NCBI GenBank assembly: GCA_007570785.1
Contig: ML662465.1
Location: 3,059,172-3,123,171, forward strand
DNA from: Antilocapra americana
Taxonomy: Eukaryota > Chordata > Mammalia > Artiodactyla > Antilocapridae
Direction of reading: 5' to 3'
Length of the DNA stretch: 64,000 bases
The notes under the pieces are model-generated. The model searched no databases. It worked only from the letters and a program-made list of their open reading frames with translations, and was not told the origin of the DNA. Position 1 is the stretch's first letter; the number at the start of each line of letters is the position of its first letter. Made by a program: the position numbers and the translations under genes. This document shows positions 32,084 to 43,148 of the stretch, piece after piece.

Positions 32084-32956
32084 AGTCTGGAAATAAGGTC
32101 TTCAGAGAAAACATGTGATTTTTACTTAGCTTTTATGCTATTTTCAGGGTGGTTGAGAAGTGTCAGTTAATAAAGATAATGAGAGCCAAGCTACTCCATC
32201 AGAACCACATTTCAGCCTGTCAGATGCTACTCAATACCCTCTACCTCCCAGATCCACGTGCTTACAAGGACCTTCCTACCCAATCAAACTCCTTGGAGTC
32301 CCTACATGTTTTTATCTGTGTCTGCATCCCTGGTCCTTAGAACTGACTTTTCCACTAACTGTTTACTACATTAAAGCTCCTGATGCCTAAGTAATTTTAC
32401 TGGAATTCATTATATCTACAGATTTGATGTTGAAGCAACAAGTGTCCCTAAACTTCACACTGCAAAGGAACTTCTGAACTTTGGACACAGAAAGACTCTA
32501 GAGTGAAACTCGCATTCCAAAGTGAGAAACAAGAGATTACTTGCAATTTTGCAGAGCCAGTAAGGCAGGAGGAATTCAGCAGTGTACTCCCACTGCACTG
32601 ATGCAGGTGTACAGACAGTCTTCTGTTCATTAACCTTTCACATGCATAAACACTGCAGCTGCTGGTAGCGAGTCTCACATCGGCTAGATTTCCATTTACC
32701 CAAGGGATAGATTTTTCTGTTGGGAGGCCATCCAGGTTTCTTGCAGATGTTCAGTGAGTAAGTAGAAAGAAAGAGACACAAAAGGACAGAGGGATCCAGG
32801 AATAGAAGGGAAGAACCTGAATGCACCAAAGGAGAATGCGATGAAAACATTTCCACTTTAGTTCATTTGTAATGTAGGAGAGATTCATTTCCTCAGTTAA
32901 CAAAGATAATACAAAATGACACAATGGTAATATTCTTCCTTTCCAAGGAACTGTCT
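32084..32956. other. Unassigned DNA between two LTRs
   Basis: No retroviral internal sequence, gene or repeat recognised. The flanking LTRs are in opposite orientation, so this is not a provirus interior. Confidence 0.5.
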
Positions 32957-33164
32957 TGTTAGGTTGGCACTGCTCTAACAAAGTGGCATAGACTGGGTGG
33001 CTTATAAACAACAGAAATCTATTTCTCACAGACCAGAAGTTCAAGATCCATGGGCCAGCATGATTGGCTCCTGGTGAGAAACCTCTCTGGTCACAGACTG
33101 TCAAGTTCTCACTTTATCTCCACATGGTAGAAAGACAGTGAGCTAGCTTCTGTTCTCTTCTTTT

Positions 33165-33388
33165 TAAATTTTTTTAATGTGGATAATTTTTAAAGTATCT
33201 ATTGAATTTATTACCATATTGACTCTGTTGTTTATGTTCTGTTTTTTGTTGTTGTTGTTGTTGTTGTTGTTGTTATTGTTGTTCGAGAGGTATATAGGGC
33301 CTTAGCTCCCTGATCATGGGATTGAACCCACAACCCCTGCACTGGAAGGCAAAGTCTTAACCACTGGACCACCAGGGAAGTGCGTGTC
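33165..33388 (-). repeat. CHR-type SINE, antisense, with TSD
   Basis: 'tttttttaatgtggataatt' is the complement of the family's long A/T tail. 'tggaccaccagggaagt' is the head complement. TSD 'ctcttctttt' at 33155-33164 and 33389-33398. Confidence 0.92.
33246..33293. repeat. (GTT)n microsatellite inside the SINE
   Basis: About 14 GTT units with one ATT interruption, expanded within the SINE body. Confidence 0.95.
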
Positions 33389-33458
33389 CTCTTCTTTTAA
33401 AGACACTCATCTTATTTGTGAGGCCTCTACCTTAATTATTTCCCAAAGGCCCCACCTT

Positions 33459-33718
33459 CCAACTCTGAACATTCACTGGAAGGTCTGATGTTCAAGCTCT
33501 AATACTTTGGTTACCTGATGCGAAGAAACAACTCATTGGAAAAGTCTTTGATGCTGGGAAAGATCGAGGGCAGAAGAAGGGGGCAACAAGAGGAAGAGAT
33601 CGTTGGATGGCATCATGGGCTCAAGGGACATGAGTTGGAGCAAATTCCCGGGAAGCCTGGCATGCTGCAGTACATGGGGTCGCAAAGAATCAGACATAAC
33701 TGAGCAACTGAACAACAA
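33459..33718 (+). repeat. BovB LINE 3' fragment in LTR, with TSD
   Basis: From 'aactctgaacattcactgga' to 'gagcaactgaacaacaac'. TSD 'ccacctt' at 33452-33458 and 33719-33725. Confidence 0.94.
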
Positions 33719-33795
33719 CCACCTTTTAGTGCCATCACATTGGGATTAGAGTTTCAACATCGGAATTTTAAGGAGACACAAACATTCAGTTCATT

Positions 33796-34448
33796 ACAAG
33801 GATCACATCTGCTAAAATGTTCACTATCTGTTGCAGAAAGAACACCCTTTGCCCCACCTCCTTTAACAAATTATCTTTGAGGTTTAGGGGCAAGAAAAGG
33901 AAGTTTTATATGATGGGCAAGTGTAATTTCCTGTATCTCACAATTTGCTCACTTCCCTCAAATTGTTCATGAGAACCCTTCAACGTCTCTACCATTGTCC
34001 CACATGAAGGTAGTTGTGTCAAAAACAGCTCACTATCCATGCAAACCTCCTATTGACAGAGTCTTCCTTACATCTTTCATTTTAGGGTCCATAGTGGAGA
34101 CCACCCTCTATCTTCTTTATGAGATTGTAATGACCTGGCATATTATACCCAACACTGAATTCCAGTGGTCACATAACATCCTCAGGAAGGTCATCTCAAA
34201 CACACCCCCCAGACTTTGTGAAATTCCACTCAGATGTTTACAGTGAACATAAATATATTTTATTAATGTAGACGAGGTATTGATGGTTGTCTTATTATAT
34301 TGACGAATTCTGCCCTTTTGCACCATAAGAAGAAGCTAGAGCAAAGCTTTCTTTTAGCACTTGGTATCGAACTGACTTCTCTCTGGGCTTCTTTGCATCA
34401 GGTTGTGAGTAGTTCAAGGTGGACTCTGAGGTTTGGTCTCCTGTAATT
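33796..34448. other. Unassigned DNA
   Basis: No recognised repeat or gene. Confidence 0.5.
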
Positions 34449-34757
34449 GGGCTTCCCTGGTAGCTCAGCTGGTAAAGAATCTGCCTATAATGGAGACCCC
34501 TGTTCAATTCCTGGGTGAGGAAGATCTGCTAGATAAGGGATAGGCTACCCACTCCAGTATTCTTGGGCTTCCATGGTGGCTCAGCTGGTAAAGAATCCAC
34601 CTGCAATGTAGAAGACTTGGGATTGATCCCTGGGTTGGGAAGATACCCTGGAGAAGGGAACGGCTACCCATTCCAGTATTCTGGCCTGAAGAATTCCATG
34701 GGCTATGTACAGTCCATGGGGTCGCAGAGTCAGACACAATTGAGTGACTGTCACTTT
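34449..34757 (+). repeat. Dimeric Bov-tA/Bov-A2-type SINE
   Basis: Two head modules in tandem: 'gggcttccctggtagctcag' (34449) runs to 'ccactccagtattctt', then 'gggcttccatggtggctcag' (34566) starts a second, complete unit ending 'gagtgactgtcactttt'. Confidence 0.93.
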
Positions 34758-35544
34758 TACTATCCTATAACTAGGCTGGTGCGTAGAACTTAGAGACTGG
34801 AGGTCTTCAAGATCTGTTGAAATCTATGGGCAAAACTTTCCCTCATCTCCTTTTTTATTTCTTGCCTTGTGGTTTAGTCTATGCTGACTATCCAATCTTA
34901 CTGCACTGTGTTTTTCTTTTACCAGAAAATATGGATTTTATTATGGACAACAAACACTGTCAGTAGTTTTATTTTAAGCGAAGGGCTCGTTTTGTTCAAT
35001 TTTGATAGGTCATCCAGATAATCAGTTCTGAAAAATCAGAGTTTATTTCTCAGTTACTCTTTCAGATTAAAAATGGGGCTCCAAGGAAACATTGGCTAGT
35101 TCAGCTCACAACAGGGAAAAGCCAAACTCAAGGTGAGGTTCATGGAACTCTACGGCTCCCCAGGACATTTCTGGGAATTCACAAGATCAAATCTAATTTC
35201 ATAGCATCATTAAGACATTATTTTCTCCCCCACTGTGTTGGTCTTTTTACTAATGGTGCAAATGCATCAGTGGATGAAACTCTTAATAGTTTTACAATAG
35301 TCACTTATAGCTGTATTTCTCACTTGCAAAAGAAACCTTTAAAAAGCCAGTAAATTACTAATTTTAATACATGTCAACCCCTGGGTATTCATCTTTTTAA
35401 TAATCTTGTGACCAAATGGGAGATGAGCAAAAAGAACTTGGACTACATATAGATTTTGTCAGGGAAAAAGGGGCGGCGGGGTGGCTGGGGGGAACTTGTA
35501 CATCATGTTTTAAATTCAACCTGAAGTTTGCTTGGAATTAATCA
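34758..35544. other. Unassigned AT-rich DNA
   Basis: Nothing recognised. A short G-rich word 'ggggcggcggggtggctggg' lies at about 35470. Confidence 0.5.
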
Positions 35545-35751
35545 GCTCAGTGCTCAGTCATGTTCTGTCCGACTCTTTGTGATCCCATGGACTGGAGCTC
35601 ACCAGACTCCTCTGTCCATGGAATTTTGCAGGAAAGAATATTGGAGTGGGTTGCCATTTCCTCCTCCAAGGGATCTTCCTGACCCAGGGATCAAACCCAC
35701 ATCTCCTGCATTGACAGACATATTCTTTACCACTGTACCATCTGGGAAGCC
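35545..35751 (-). repeat. Bov-tA SINE, antisense
   Basis: Reverse complement from 'cagctcagtgctcagtcatg' to 'gtaccatctgggaagc'. Confidence 0.95.
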
Positions 35752-35778
35752 CATGGAATAAATAGCCAAATATGTAAG

Positions 35779-35780
<2 letters not shown>

Positions 35781-35819
<39 letters not shown>
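35781..35819. repeat. (AT)n microsatellite
   Basis: About 19 AT units after 'gat'. Likely polymorphic and cruciform-capable. Confidence 0.97.
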
Positions 35820-35821
<2 letters not shown>

Positions 35822-36190
35822 TGGCTGCCATCTCAGTCTCTAGGCTTTCCTTACTTATATCCTCTGCTGGATTTATTCTCTAGATCCTGATGCTAACATA
35901 CAAGGATTCCCCACAGCCCATGAATCATATCTAAACTACTCTGGCTGACTTCAAGTCTCTTTCTTACTTAGCTCTTCTTACCCCATGTCCTTTCCGTCAG
36001 TCCTCAGTCCCTCCAAGGCCATCACATGCCTCACTCTGGCTTTTATACACGATGCTTGGTCCTGCTTCTGGGTCTCCGTCCATGGCCCACCCACACCTGG
36101 GCTGCCTCCTGTTCTCTCCTATGCACCCTCAAGACTTGCTCTAAACACTAAGACAGGTGTTGGAAACTTTTTCTTTTCTTTTCTTTTTGC
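35820..36190 (+). repeat. Possible diverged L2
   Basis: Pyrimidine-rich sequence whose 'cactctggcttttatacacg' and 'ctaccccatgtcctt'-like phrases weakly resemble L2 ORF2 3' sequence. Could equally be single-copy. Confidence 0.3.
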
Positions 36191-36203
36191 TAGTGATTAA
36201 AAA

Positions 36204-36414
36204 AAGAAAGTGAAGTCACTCAGTCATGTCCAACTCTTTGTGACCCCATGGACTATAGCCTACCAGGCTCCTCCATCCATGGGATTTTCCAGGCAAGGGT
36301 ACTGGCATAGGTTGCCATTTTCCTTCTCCAGGAGATCTTCCCAACCCAGGAGTTGAACCCGGATCTCTCGAAATGTAAGCAGACACTTTATCGTCTGAGC
36401 CACCAGGGAAGTTG
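36204..36414 (-). repeat. Bov-tA SINE, antisense, perfect 13-bp TSD
   Basis: Reverse complement of Bov-tA. TSD 'tagtgattaaaaa' at 36191-36203 and 36415-36427. Confidence 0.97.
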
Positions 36415-36454
36415 TAGTGATTAAAAATAGCCAATATTTAAAAGCTGAGTTTAG

Positions 36455-36706
36455 GAACTTCCCTGGTGGTACAGTGGATGGGAACCTGCCTGACAACGCA
36501 GGGCACATGGGTTTGATTCCTGATTCAGGAAGATCCAACATGCCATAGAGTAACTGGGTCCTGGCATCACAACTTCTGAAGTCTGCCTGCCTAGAGCCCC
36601 TGCTCTGCAACAAAGAGTCACCCTTACTCGCTGCAGCTAGAGAAAGCCCACTTGCAGCAATGAAGATCCAGAGCAGCCAAAAATAATAAATAAAATTTCT
36701 AAAAAT
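36455..36706 (+). repeat. CHR-type SINE with TSD
   Basis: 'gaacttccctggtggtacag' head, 'agcaatgaagatccagagca' and an 'aaataataaataaaat' tail. TSD 'tgagtttag' at 36446-36454 and 36707-36715. Confidence 0.93.
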
Positions 36707-36715
36707 TGAGTTTAG

Positions 36716-37605
36716 TTAAAAAATCCAGATTTCCATCATCTCTTGAAAGAGTAGAAGATTTGGCTACACTGGCTTTTCCTTCCTGTATGACAACTATCGG
36801 AGGGAGCTGAGAAATTGATCATTTCTTAAAAAAAGGACTGCATTGTCTGTGGGCTACAGCCCCACCACTCCGACATGTGTGTAAACACCAGTCCTGGGTT
36901 ACCCATGTACTTTATCCACCTAGATTCTTGTTTATTTCAGTAGTGAACCTCATCGAAGCTGTTAAGACCTAATTTAAGGTCAGTACCTCCATAAGGTAAA
37001 TTTTAATCGTGTTTTGTTTTCCTGTAGAAGTATGGGGTATCAATTGCCAAGGGAATATTCTAATTTACTGGGGTTGACTAGTTAGCCACAGTTTTGTTGG
37101 AATCCTAGGGGTTCGCAACTGGCTTCCAAACAACCCTCTCTGTATCTGGCCCCAATCATCACTAGGAATTTCCCACAGGAGTGAAGCCAAATCAGATGAC
37201 CTCTAATGTCTTTTCCAATGCAACTCAAGATGGTGCTGTGAACACCTCACCCACTCACTTTCTCCTTATCACATCTTATAACAGGGCTGAACATGGGCTT
37301 GTTAGCTGGAAATGGCTAGGCCACAGAGGGAAGAGCCAGGGGCTAGTCAGTAAACTAAGAGGATTGGGGAAGATGTTACTGTGATGCAGATGGAGCTCTA
37401 AGCTATAAGAGAGAGGAAGTTAGACTAATGATAAAACTCCAAAGAGTATTGATAAATTAATGGGAAGGTTCAGTATGAGGTAGACGGATACCCACAGTGC
37501 ATGGTGCATGGCAGTGAAGATGATGCAGAGATGGGACAAGTATTGCAGGTATGTATCAAAAATTTTTTAAAAAGTAGAAGGATAAGGGGAAGGGATAGTT
37601 AGGGA
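36716..37605. other. Unassigned DNA
   Basis: No recognised repeat or gene. Confidence 0.5.
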
Positions 37606-37607
37606 GC

Positions 37608-37848
37608 TTGAGATCAAAATATACACACCACTCTATTTAAAATGGATAACCAAGAAGGACCTACTGTATAGCACAGGGAACTCTGCTCAACGTTATGTGG
37701 CAGCCTGGATGGGAGGGGGGTTTGGGGGAGAATGCACGCATGTGTATGTATGACTGAGTCCCTTTACTGTTCACCTGAAACTACCATCATGTTGTTAATA
37801 AGCTATGAAGTAAAAGACTCCAATATAAAATTCAAAAAGCTAAAAAGT
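37608..37848 (+). repeat. L1 LINE 3' end
   Basis: 'aatggataaccaagaaggac', 'tactgtatagcacagggaac' and 'agactccaatataaaattca' are the artiodactyl L1 3' terminus. 5'-truncated. Confidence 0.88.
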
Positions 37849-37987
37849 AGGTAGAGTTGCAAGTTTGCAGGCCCTAGCCAAAGTTTAGGTATAACTATCT
37901 CATCCTTGGAGAGAAAAAGAGATAGATAAGAGGGAAGTAGGTCTTCACTGGACTGACAGTACCAAGAAAGTTATCATGATAGAAATC

Positions 37988-38175
37988 TAGAAAGAAAGAT
38001 CAAGCCAGCCCCCTATTTGTTCAAGATTAACGTACACCAGTGCCTGTGCTAAGCAATGTAAAAAAGCTATTACAATCCCCATTTTAAAGATGAGAAGACT
38101 AAGTTCCAGAGGCATTAAGCAGAAAATTAGTATTGAATCCAGCAATTGAACCAGATCTTATTCCTATGTGCTTTT
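37988..38175 (-). repeat. MIR, antisense
   Basis: 'aatccccattttaaagatga' and 'gagaagactaagttccagag', followed by the diverged tRNA-like part. Confidence 0.75.
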
Positions 38176-39355
38176 CTGTAACTTTTCTGAACTGGATCTG
38201 AGAATTTTAGTGGGATTTGGACTTGGGGATCCAGCTCTGAGACAGAAATCTAATGGTTGGATAGTGGACACATGCTTTTAAGCCCCTCAACATTCATTAA
38301 CCGCTGACTCCCACTTTCAGCTCATGTGATTCAAGGAGAATTCTATTATCAATTCCAGAAAGTAGAACACATGAGCTGGCCTATGAAAGTTCAGTCTCCT
38401 GGCCACAGGATGATTTGCTCATGGATGAATGTGTGATGTGAACCAATCCAAACAGGGAAAATCTCAAGAATTTTATAGAATTTTTACAGAAGGGGAAAAA
38501 TGGCCCTTTTTTCCCTAAGGGACCTGAACCTTGACAGAATTCAAGACTTAAGCTGATGCTTTTATCTTGTCACCATAAAATCAGAATTGATCAGAGAATA
38601 AAGGCAGCACACACAGAGATCTGAGCCCTGAGATGGAAAAAGAAGGAGAAACTGAGAAATAGTCTTGATGACATTGTTTGAGCCTGAGATCAAACTGCAC
38701 TTGAAACTAGAGTGACTCTTACAGTCTCCATATTTCTGAGCCAACAAACTCCTAGTTGCTAGAACAATGTGGTCAGATATTTTGCCACTTACAATGAAAA
38801 AGTTCTACCCAAAACCTGGGTATGAAGTTAAGTTAAAAGGATGCCAAGCTCCCAATGATCTGGCCAGGATTTCTTAAATCCACCCTCTCTCTGGTCATAA
38901 CTGTTCCCAGCTGCTGGTGTGCAGCCAAGATGGTGGGCGGAGGTCAAGGAGAGCTTGAAGAAGAAAGAGAGGTGTGGAGATTGGGAACTAGGTGAGGGTG
39001 GGTATTCTCTACCATGGACTAGGCTTGCACTCTGAGCCAGGGCCACACCACAGGGCTCAGCAGTTAAGTACACACTGAGCAATGGACCACCTCTTATTAG
39101 AGAGAGACAGTGCAGTATCTGCAGTCAAGCTCAACCAGTTTATTAGTGTTTTTTGACATGGCAAATAGGCATCTGGCTAAAGGAGTCTGTGAAAATAATT
39201 TAATCAGACCAAAAAAGGAGAAAGGAAGAACCTTTGGCAAATTCCCACAAAGAAAGCTGTTCAAAACACTGCATCACCATGGGACGGGGGCGGGGGTGTG
39301 TGTGTCTTTGGCCATGAATAGAGAATGTGCTCAGAAAATAAGAACAGAGAAGAAA
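38176..39355. other. Unassigned DNA
   Basis: No recognised repeat or gene. Part of a 119-codon frame (39110-39469) enters the next feature. Confidence 0.5.
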
Positions 39356-39359
39356 AACG

Positions 39360-39450
39360 GGCTCTTGAAAGGATGGGGACGTGTAATAAATGGTGCTCCT
39401 CAAGAATCAATGATAGCACTTGTGTTACTAAACATCTTTATGAAACATCG
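39360..39450 (+). repeat. Possible CR1/L3 LINE reverse transcriptase fragment
   Basis: The frame reads 'WGRVINGAPQESMIALVLL' then 'NIF'. This lines up with the CR1-clade RT block in which a V/APQGS motif precedes LGP and a LFNIF segment. The resemblance is over about 25 residues only, with Q-E replacing Q-G. An ancient fossil fragment is inferred. Confidence 0.45.
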
Positions 39451-40089
39451 AGGATTTGTTGTAGAGTAGGAAACATCATTACATGGCTACTGGAGAATTC
39501 TTCCAGTTAGCGAGAAGCCAAAGGGAAGGGAGAAAGAATCCCATGGGAATTCTCAGACTCTCAGTAATCAATGACTGATCAGTTCATTACAAATCCAGTC
39601 TGATCAGTTGCAGGGGTTTTTTTTTTTGAATCTACTGTGGACTTTTCTAGACCAAAGAGAATTAGAAATTGCCTCCTTGTTTCCAATACAGTATCTGCTA
39701 GAAGGCTAAACACATACCAGGCGCTCAGTCGATATGCGTCAGTTGTTATACCAGATCTCAGATAACAAATATGCCATTACCCTGTGTATCTTCCACCTTG
39801 TGGCTAATTAGAGAACCACTTGAGAAATAGCCCCAGTGCCTGTCATGGCCAGGTGTCAGTGTTATGACTGACTGGCAATGTCTGCTATGACAGGGAACTA
39901 AAGCAGAGGGCAGTGTCAGAAGACTACACACTGAGCAATCTGAGAGCAAGGAGCAAGGTACTCAAGTGGGAAGGAATTTCAATGACTCAGTGACCACCAG
40001 GAAACTCTCAGAACAAGCATGGAAGATGACGGCTGTTGCAGAGTGGAAGTGGGTCTACCTGGGTGGAAAAGTTTCCAAGTAATGTGTCA
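39451..40089. other. Mostly unassigned DNA; small L2/MIR 3' end
   Basis: 'cataccaggcgctcagtcga' near 39713 looks like an L2/MIR 3' end. Otherwise nothing recognised. Confidence 0.45.
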
Positions 40090-40312
40090 CTGGGTTTCCT
40101 AGGTGGCTTGGTGGCAAAGACTTTGCCTGACAAGTAGGAGACCCAGTTTGATCTCTGGGTCAGAAAGATCTGCAGAAGGAAGTGTATTCGGGTATTCCAG
40201 AAAGGAAATAGATTGCAATATCTTGCCTGGAAAATCCCATGGACAGAGGAGCCTGGGGGACTACAGTCCATGGGGCCATAGGGTCGGACATGACTGAGCG
40301 ACTGAACAACAG
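40090..40312 (+). repeat. Bov-tA SINE, diverged
   Basis: 'gtttcctaggtggcttggtg' head to 'gagcgactgaacaacagc'. An unusual middle ('ggtattccagaaaggaaata') replaces the standard Bov-A linker. Flanks share 'gtgtca'. Confidence 0.92.
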
Positions 40313-40595
40313 CATCGTGTCATTAGTATCTACCCCAAGTTACCAGCCACAGACCCCGCCAAGACTCCAATAGGAGAGCATAGGTCAAATTCAGGCTCCT
40401 AGTACCGCTTAGAGAGTTTGGGTAGTCATTCAGTCTTTCCATAGAAGGCAGGATGGGGTTCCTCTAACTTGGCCATAAGGAAAACCCTACTGCATAGACT
40501 CAGGGCTCAGACAACAGTCAATAAAGTCACAGGTAATAACAGTAGAGCTTTGTGTTTTATGGATTCCAGAATGCAATACGTTCACTTGCCTCTTA
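40313..40595. other. Unassigned DNA
   Basis: Nothing recognised. Confidence 0.5.
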
Positions 40596-40799
40596 TTGTT
40601 TAGTTGCTAAGTCATGCCTGGCTCTTTTGGGACCCCATGGACTATAGCCCTCCAGGCTCCTCTGTTCATGGGCTTTCCCAGGCAAGAATACTGAAGTGGG
40701 TTGCCATTTCCTTCTCCAGGGGATCTTCCCAGCCCAGGGAACGAGCCCGTCTCATGCACTGGCAAGTGGATTCTTTACCACTGAGACCCAGGGAAGCCC
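40596..40799 (-). repeat. Bov-tA SINE, antisense
   Basis: Reverse complement, 'ttgtttagttgctaagtcat' to 'ctgagacccagggaagccc'. Confidence 0.95.
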
Positions 40800-41510
40800 T
40801 CACCTGCCTAGACTAATCTTATCAGAATCCAGTAAGGTGTCATCACCATCATCACCATCTTTGCAGCTGAGGCCTGGAGTATTTATGTGTTCTGCCAGCC
40901 TCACATAGTGAAGAACAGAACTGGGAGCCTGTCATATAGTAAGGCATGTTCATGAATCTGTAAATGAATGAAGGAACTGGTTAATGAAGCCAGCCTTTCT
41001 GACCTATGTTTAGCACGCCTATTTTTTCAACATTGGTACCTAAAGGATCCTCTCCAGTTCACTGTTAAGATAATGATTTATGAAAAGAGTTCTGCCTCTT
41101 GGGCCTGGTAGTTTTCTGTAAGAAAGTCAGATCTCACATCTTATGGATAGTATTCAAGAAAAAGAGAAAAAGGGGGAAAAGGAAAAGAAACAGCCCAAAT
41201 ACCCCAATATTCATCATCCCAAACCCATCACTTTGACAAGGCCTTTCATTGCCTTCGGATCATCTAATGCTGCCTTTTCACACATTCTGAGGTCCTGGCT
41301 AGCTATGTCTCGTTTTGTAAACTAGAGACTCAGGACAAGCTGGTCGGAGGATCTTCCCAGAAGGACCTGACTTGAAATCATCACATTCTCCCCACCTCCC
41401 TCCCAAAGGTCTGACCCACGACTTGCTCCCTACCCTGCAGGCTGAACCCAGATGATGGATGGGGTCAAAGGATGCTCCCCTGGCACACGTTCATTTGACC
41501 TGATTGTCAG
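40800..41510. other. Unassigned DNA
   Basis: A short (CATCAC)-like run lies at 40838-40860. A purine-rich 'aagagaaaaagggggaaaag' stretch lies at about 41160. No gene seen. Confidence 0.5.
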
Positions 41511-41514
41511 AACA

Positions 41515-41620
41515 CCAGGGTCCAGCTCTACAGTTCTGGTTCTACAACCTCCCTCATCCCTCCTCCTTCTCTGAGCCTCAGTTTCTCCACCTGGACCAAA
41601 AAGGGGCTGGGTAAGACATT
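41515..41620 (+). repeat. MIR fragment
   Basis: 'accagggtccagctctacag' and 'gagcctcagtttctccacct'. Confidence 0.55.
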
Positions 41621-42144
41621 CCATGAGGATGCTTCCAAAGCCAAGATTCTGGAATTATCTGCCTTCACATGGAAGAAAGCAGAAGCAGATAATGTAAGAG
41701 AAGCAATTTCCAGCCCCACCCTCACCCCTCGATTCTACCTTTGGGAGTAAGAGGGCCAAGCAAAAATACAGCAATTCTTCACCGCTGCTCTGAGGCAGAG
41801 ACGTGATGGACAGGAAAGAATCCTGTAATCACCAAGCAGGAGAGCACACAATCCATTAAGACCTTTTAGTCAAAGCCGCCACCAAGCTGTCCACCTCCTG
41901 CTACACCCGTGAGCCCTGTCACTCCCCAGGTTTGATGGCTGAGGGGCCTGCTCCTGCTGACCCCTTTAGCTGATTTGTGTTGCCACCCTCCCCAAAGCCC
42001 ACATTTAAGCCGACCGAAAGGTCTGCATGAAGCAACACAATCTAAAAATACTACCATCACTTGGGAGCCGATTTCTTTCTCTTCTTTTGACAAATGGAAA
42101 ATCTCCAGGGGTTGCTCTGAGCTAATGCCCAGATAACATTCCAG
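41621..42144. other. Unassigned DNA
   Basis: Nothing recognised. Confidence 0.5.
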
Positions 42145-42219
42145 CAACTGGCACGTGTACAGCCCCTAACAGAGCCCCTTTCCCCTACAGATGAGGAAAC
42201 TGGGCTTCAGAAAGGTGTG

Positions 42220-42655
42220 GTGGTTGGGTGGGACTTCCCTGATGGTTCAGTGGTTAAGACATCCCCTTTCAATGCAGGGGCTTCCCTGGTGGCTCCGATG
42301 GTAAAGAATCTGCCTGCATTGCAGGAGATCCAGATTGAATCCCTAGGTCAGGAAGATCCCCTGGAGAAAGGAATGGCAACCCACTCCAGTATTGTTGCCT
42401 GGAGAATTCCATAGACAGAGGAGCCTAGTGGACTACAGTCCACGGGATTACAAAGAGTCGGATACGACTGAGCAACTAACACTTTCACTTCAGTGTAGGG
42501 GGTGTGGGTTTGATCACTGGTGGGGAGCTAAAATCTCACCTGCCTCCTAGCCAAAAAGTCAAAAGGTAAAAAAGCAGTAACACTGTAACAAATTCAATTA
42601 AGACTTTAAACATGGGCCACATTAAAAAAAATCTTGTTTTTTAATTTGAAAAAAA
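42220..42655 (+). repeat. CHR-type SINE, middle layer, with TSD
   Basis: 'gggacttccctgatggttca' head, 'gatcactggtggggagctaa', and the family's A/T-rich tail ('gactttaaacatgggccaca'). TSD 'agaaaggtgtg' at 42209-42219 and 42656-42666. Split by the Bov-tA. Confidence 0.93.
42280..42488 (+). repeat. Bov-tA SINE, inner layer, with TSD
   Basis: 'gcttccctggtggctccgat' to 'cgactgagcaactaacactt'. Diverged TSD: 'ttcaatgcaggg' (42268-42279) and 'ttcagtgtaggg' (42489-42500). Confidence 0.97.
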
Positions 42656-42764
42656 AGAAAGGTGTGATAGCTTCCTAGAAATCACACAGCCAAATTATAT
42701 AGTTCAGAGAACCTCTATAATTCAAAGCTCTAATAGGGCCATTTTCTTGCCATGACACGTGTGA

Positions 42765-42880
42765 CTCCCACTTTTCATTGTACACTATTCTCCTTCATCA
42801 GGACCTGATTAAATGCTCCCTTCTCAGGAAGGACTTCTCAGATTGCATCCCTCTCTATTTGAACTCTCTCTCATACTTTC
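42765..42880 (+). repeat. L2 LINE fragment
   Basis: 'aaatgctcccttctcaggaa' and 'ggacttctcagattgcatcc' resemble the L2 3' ORF2 region. Confidence 0.5.
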
Positions 42881-42999
42881 TGGGCAGGACCGTGGACTCT
42901 ACCTTGGACCCCCTCTGAGATGTCCCCCTCTTCTCCTCTAAGACACTCCATGATATGATGGAGACCCTGCTTGTTTCTGGGCTTCTGCATCTCTCCTCT

Positions 43000-43148
43000 T
43001 GACACAGACAGACTGTGATACATTACTTGATCTTCATGAGCCTTGATTTCCCCATCTATCAAATGGGGATAATGTCAACTTCACAAGATCATCTTCAAGG
43101 TTAAATATGACAATATGATGGGAACAACTCAATAAAATACACTTAATG
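43000..43148 (+). repeat. MIR fragment
   Basis: 'atttccccatctatcaaatg', 'gggataatgtcaacttcaca' and 'acaactcaataaaatacact'. Confidence 0.78.

Larger units (their letters stand above)
32957..33795 (-). repeat. MLT1-type LTR, antisense, split by SINE and BovB
   Basis: Reverse-oriented ERVL-MaLR LTR: 'ggcatagactgggtggctta', 'tttctcacagaccagaagtt', later 'cccaaaggccccaccttcc' and finally 'catcacattgggattagag' to 'acacaaacattcagttcatt'. About 355 bp once the two insertions are removed. Confidence 0.82.
42145..42740 (-). repeat. MIR, antisense, outer layer of a triple nest
   Basis: Left: 'ccctacagatgaggaaactg'. Right: 'gatagcttcctagaaatcac' and 'acacagccaaattatatag'. Interrupted by the CHR SINE at 42220-42655. 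Confidence 0.8.

Noticed and set aside
30169..33795. A provirus bounded by the two MLT1 LTRs
   Set aside because: The LTRs are in opposite orientation and the interval between them contains no retroviral genes.
34449..34757. Two independent Bov-tA insertions
   Set aside because: The junction 'ccagtattcttgggcttcc' is the usual internal junction of dimeric Bov-A2-type SINEs, so one dimeric element is simpler.
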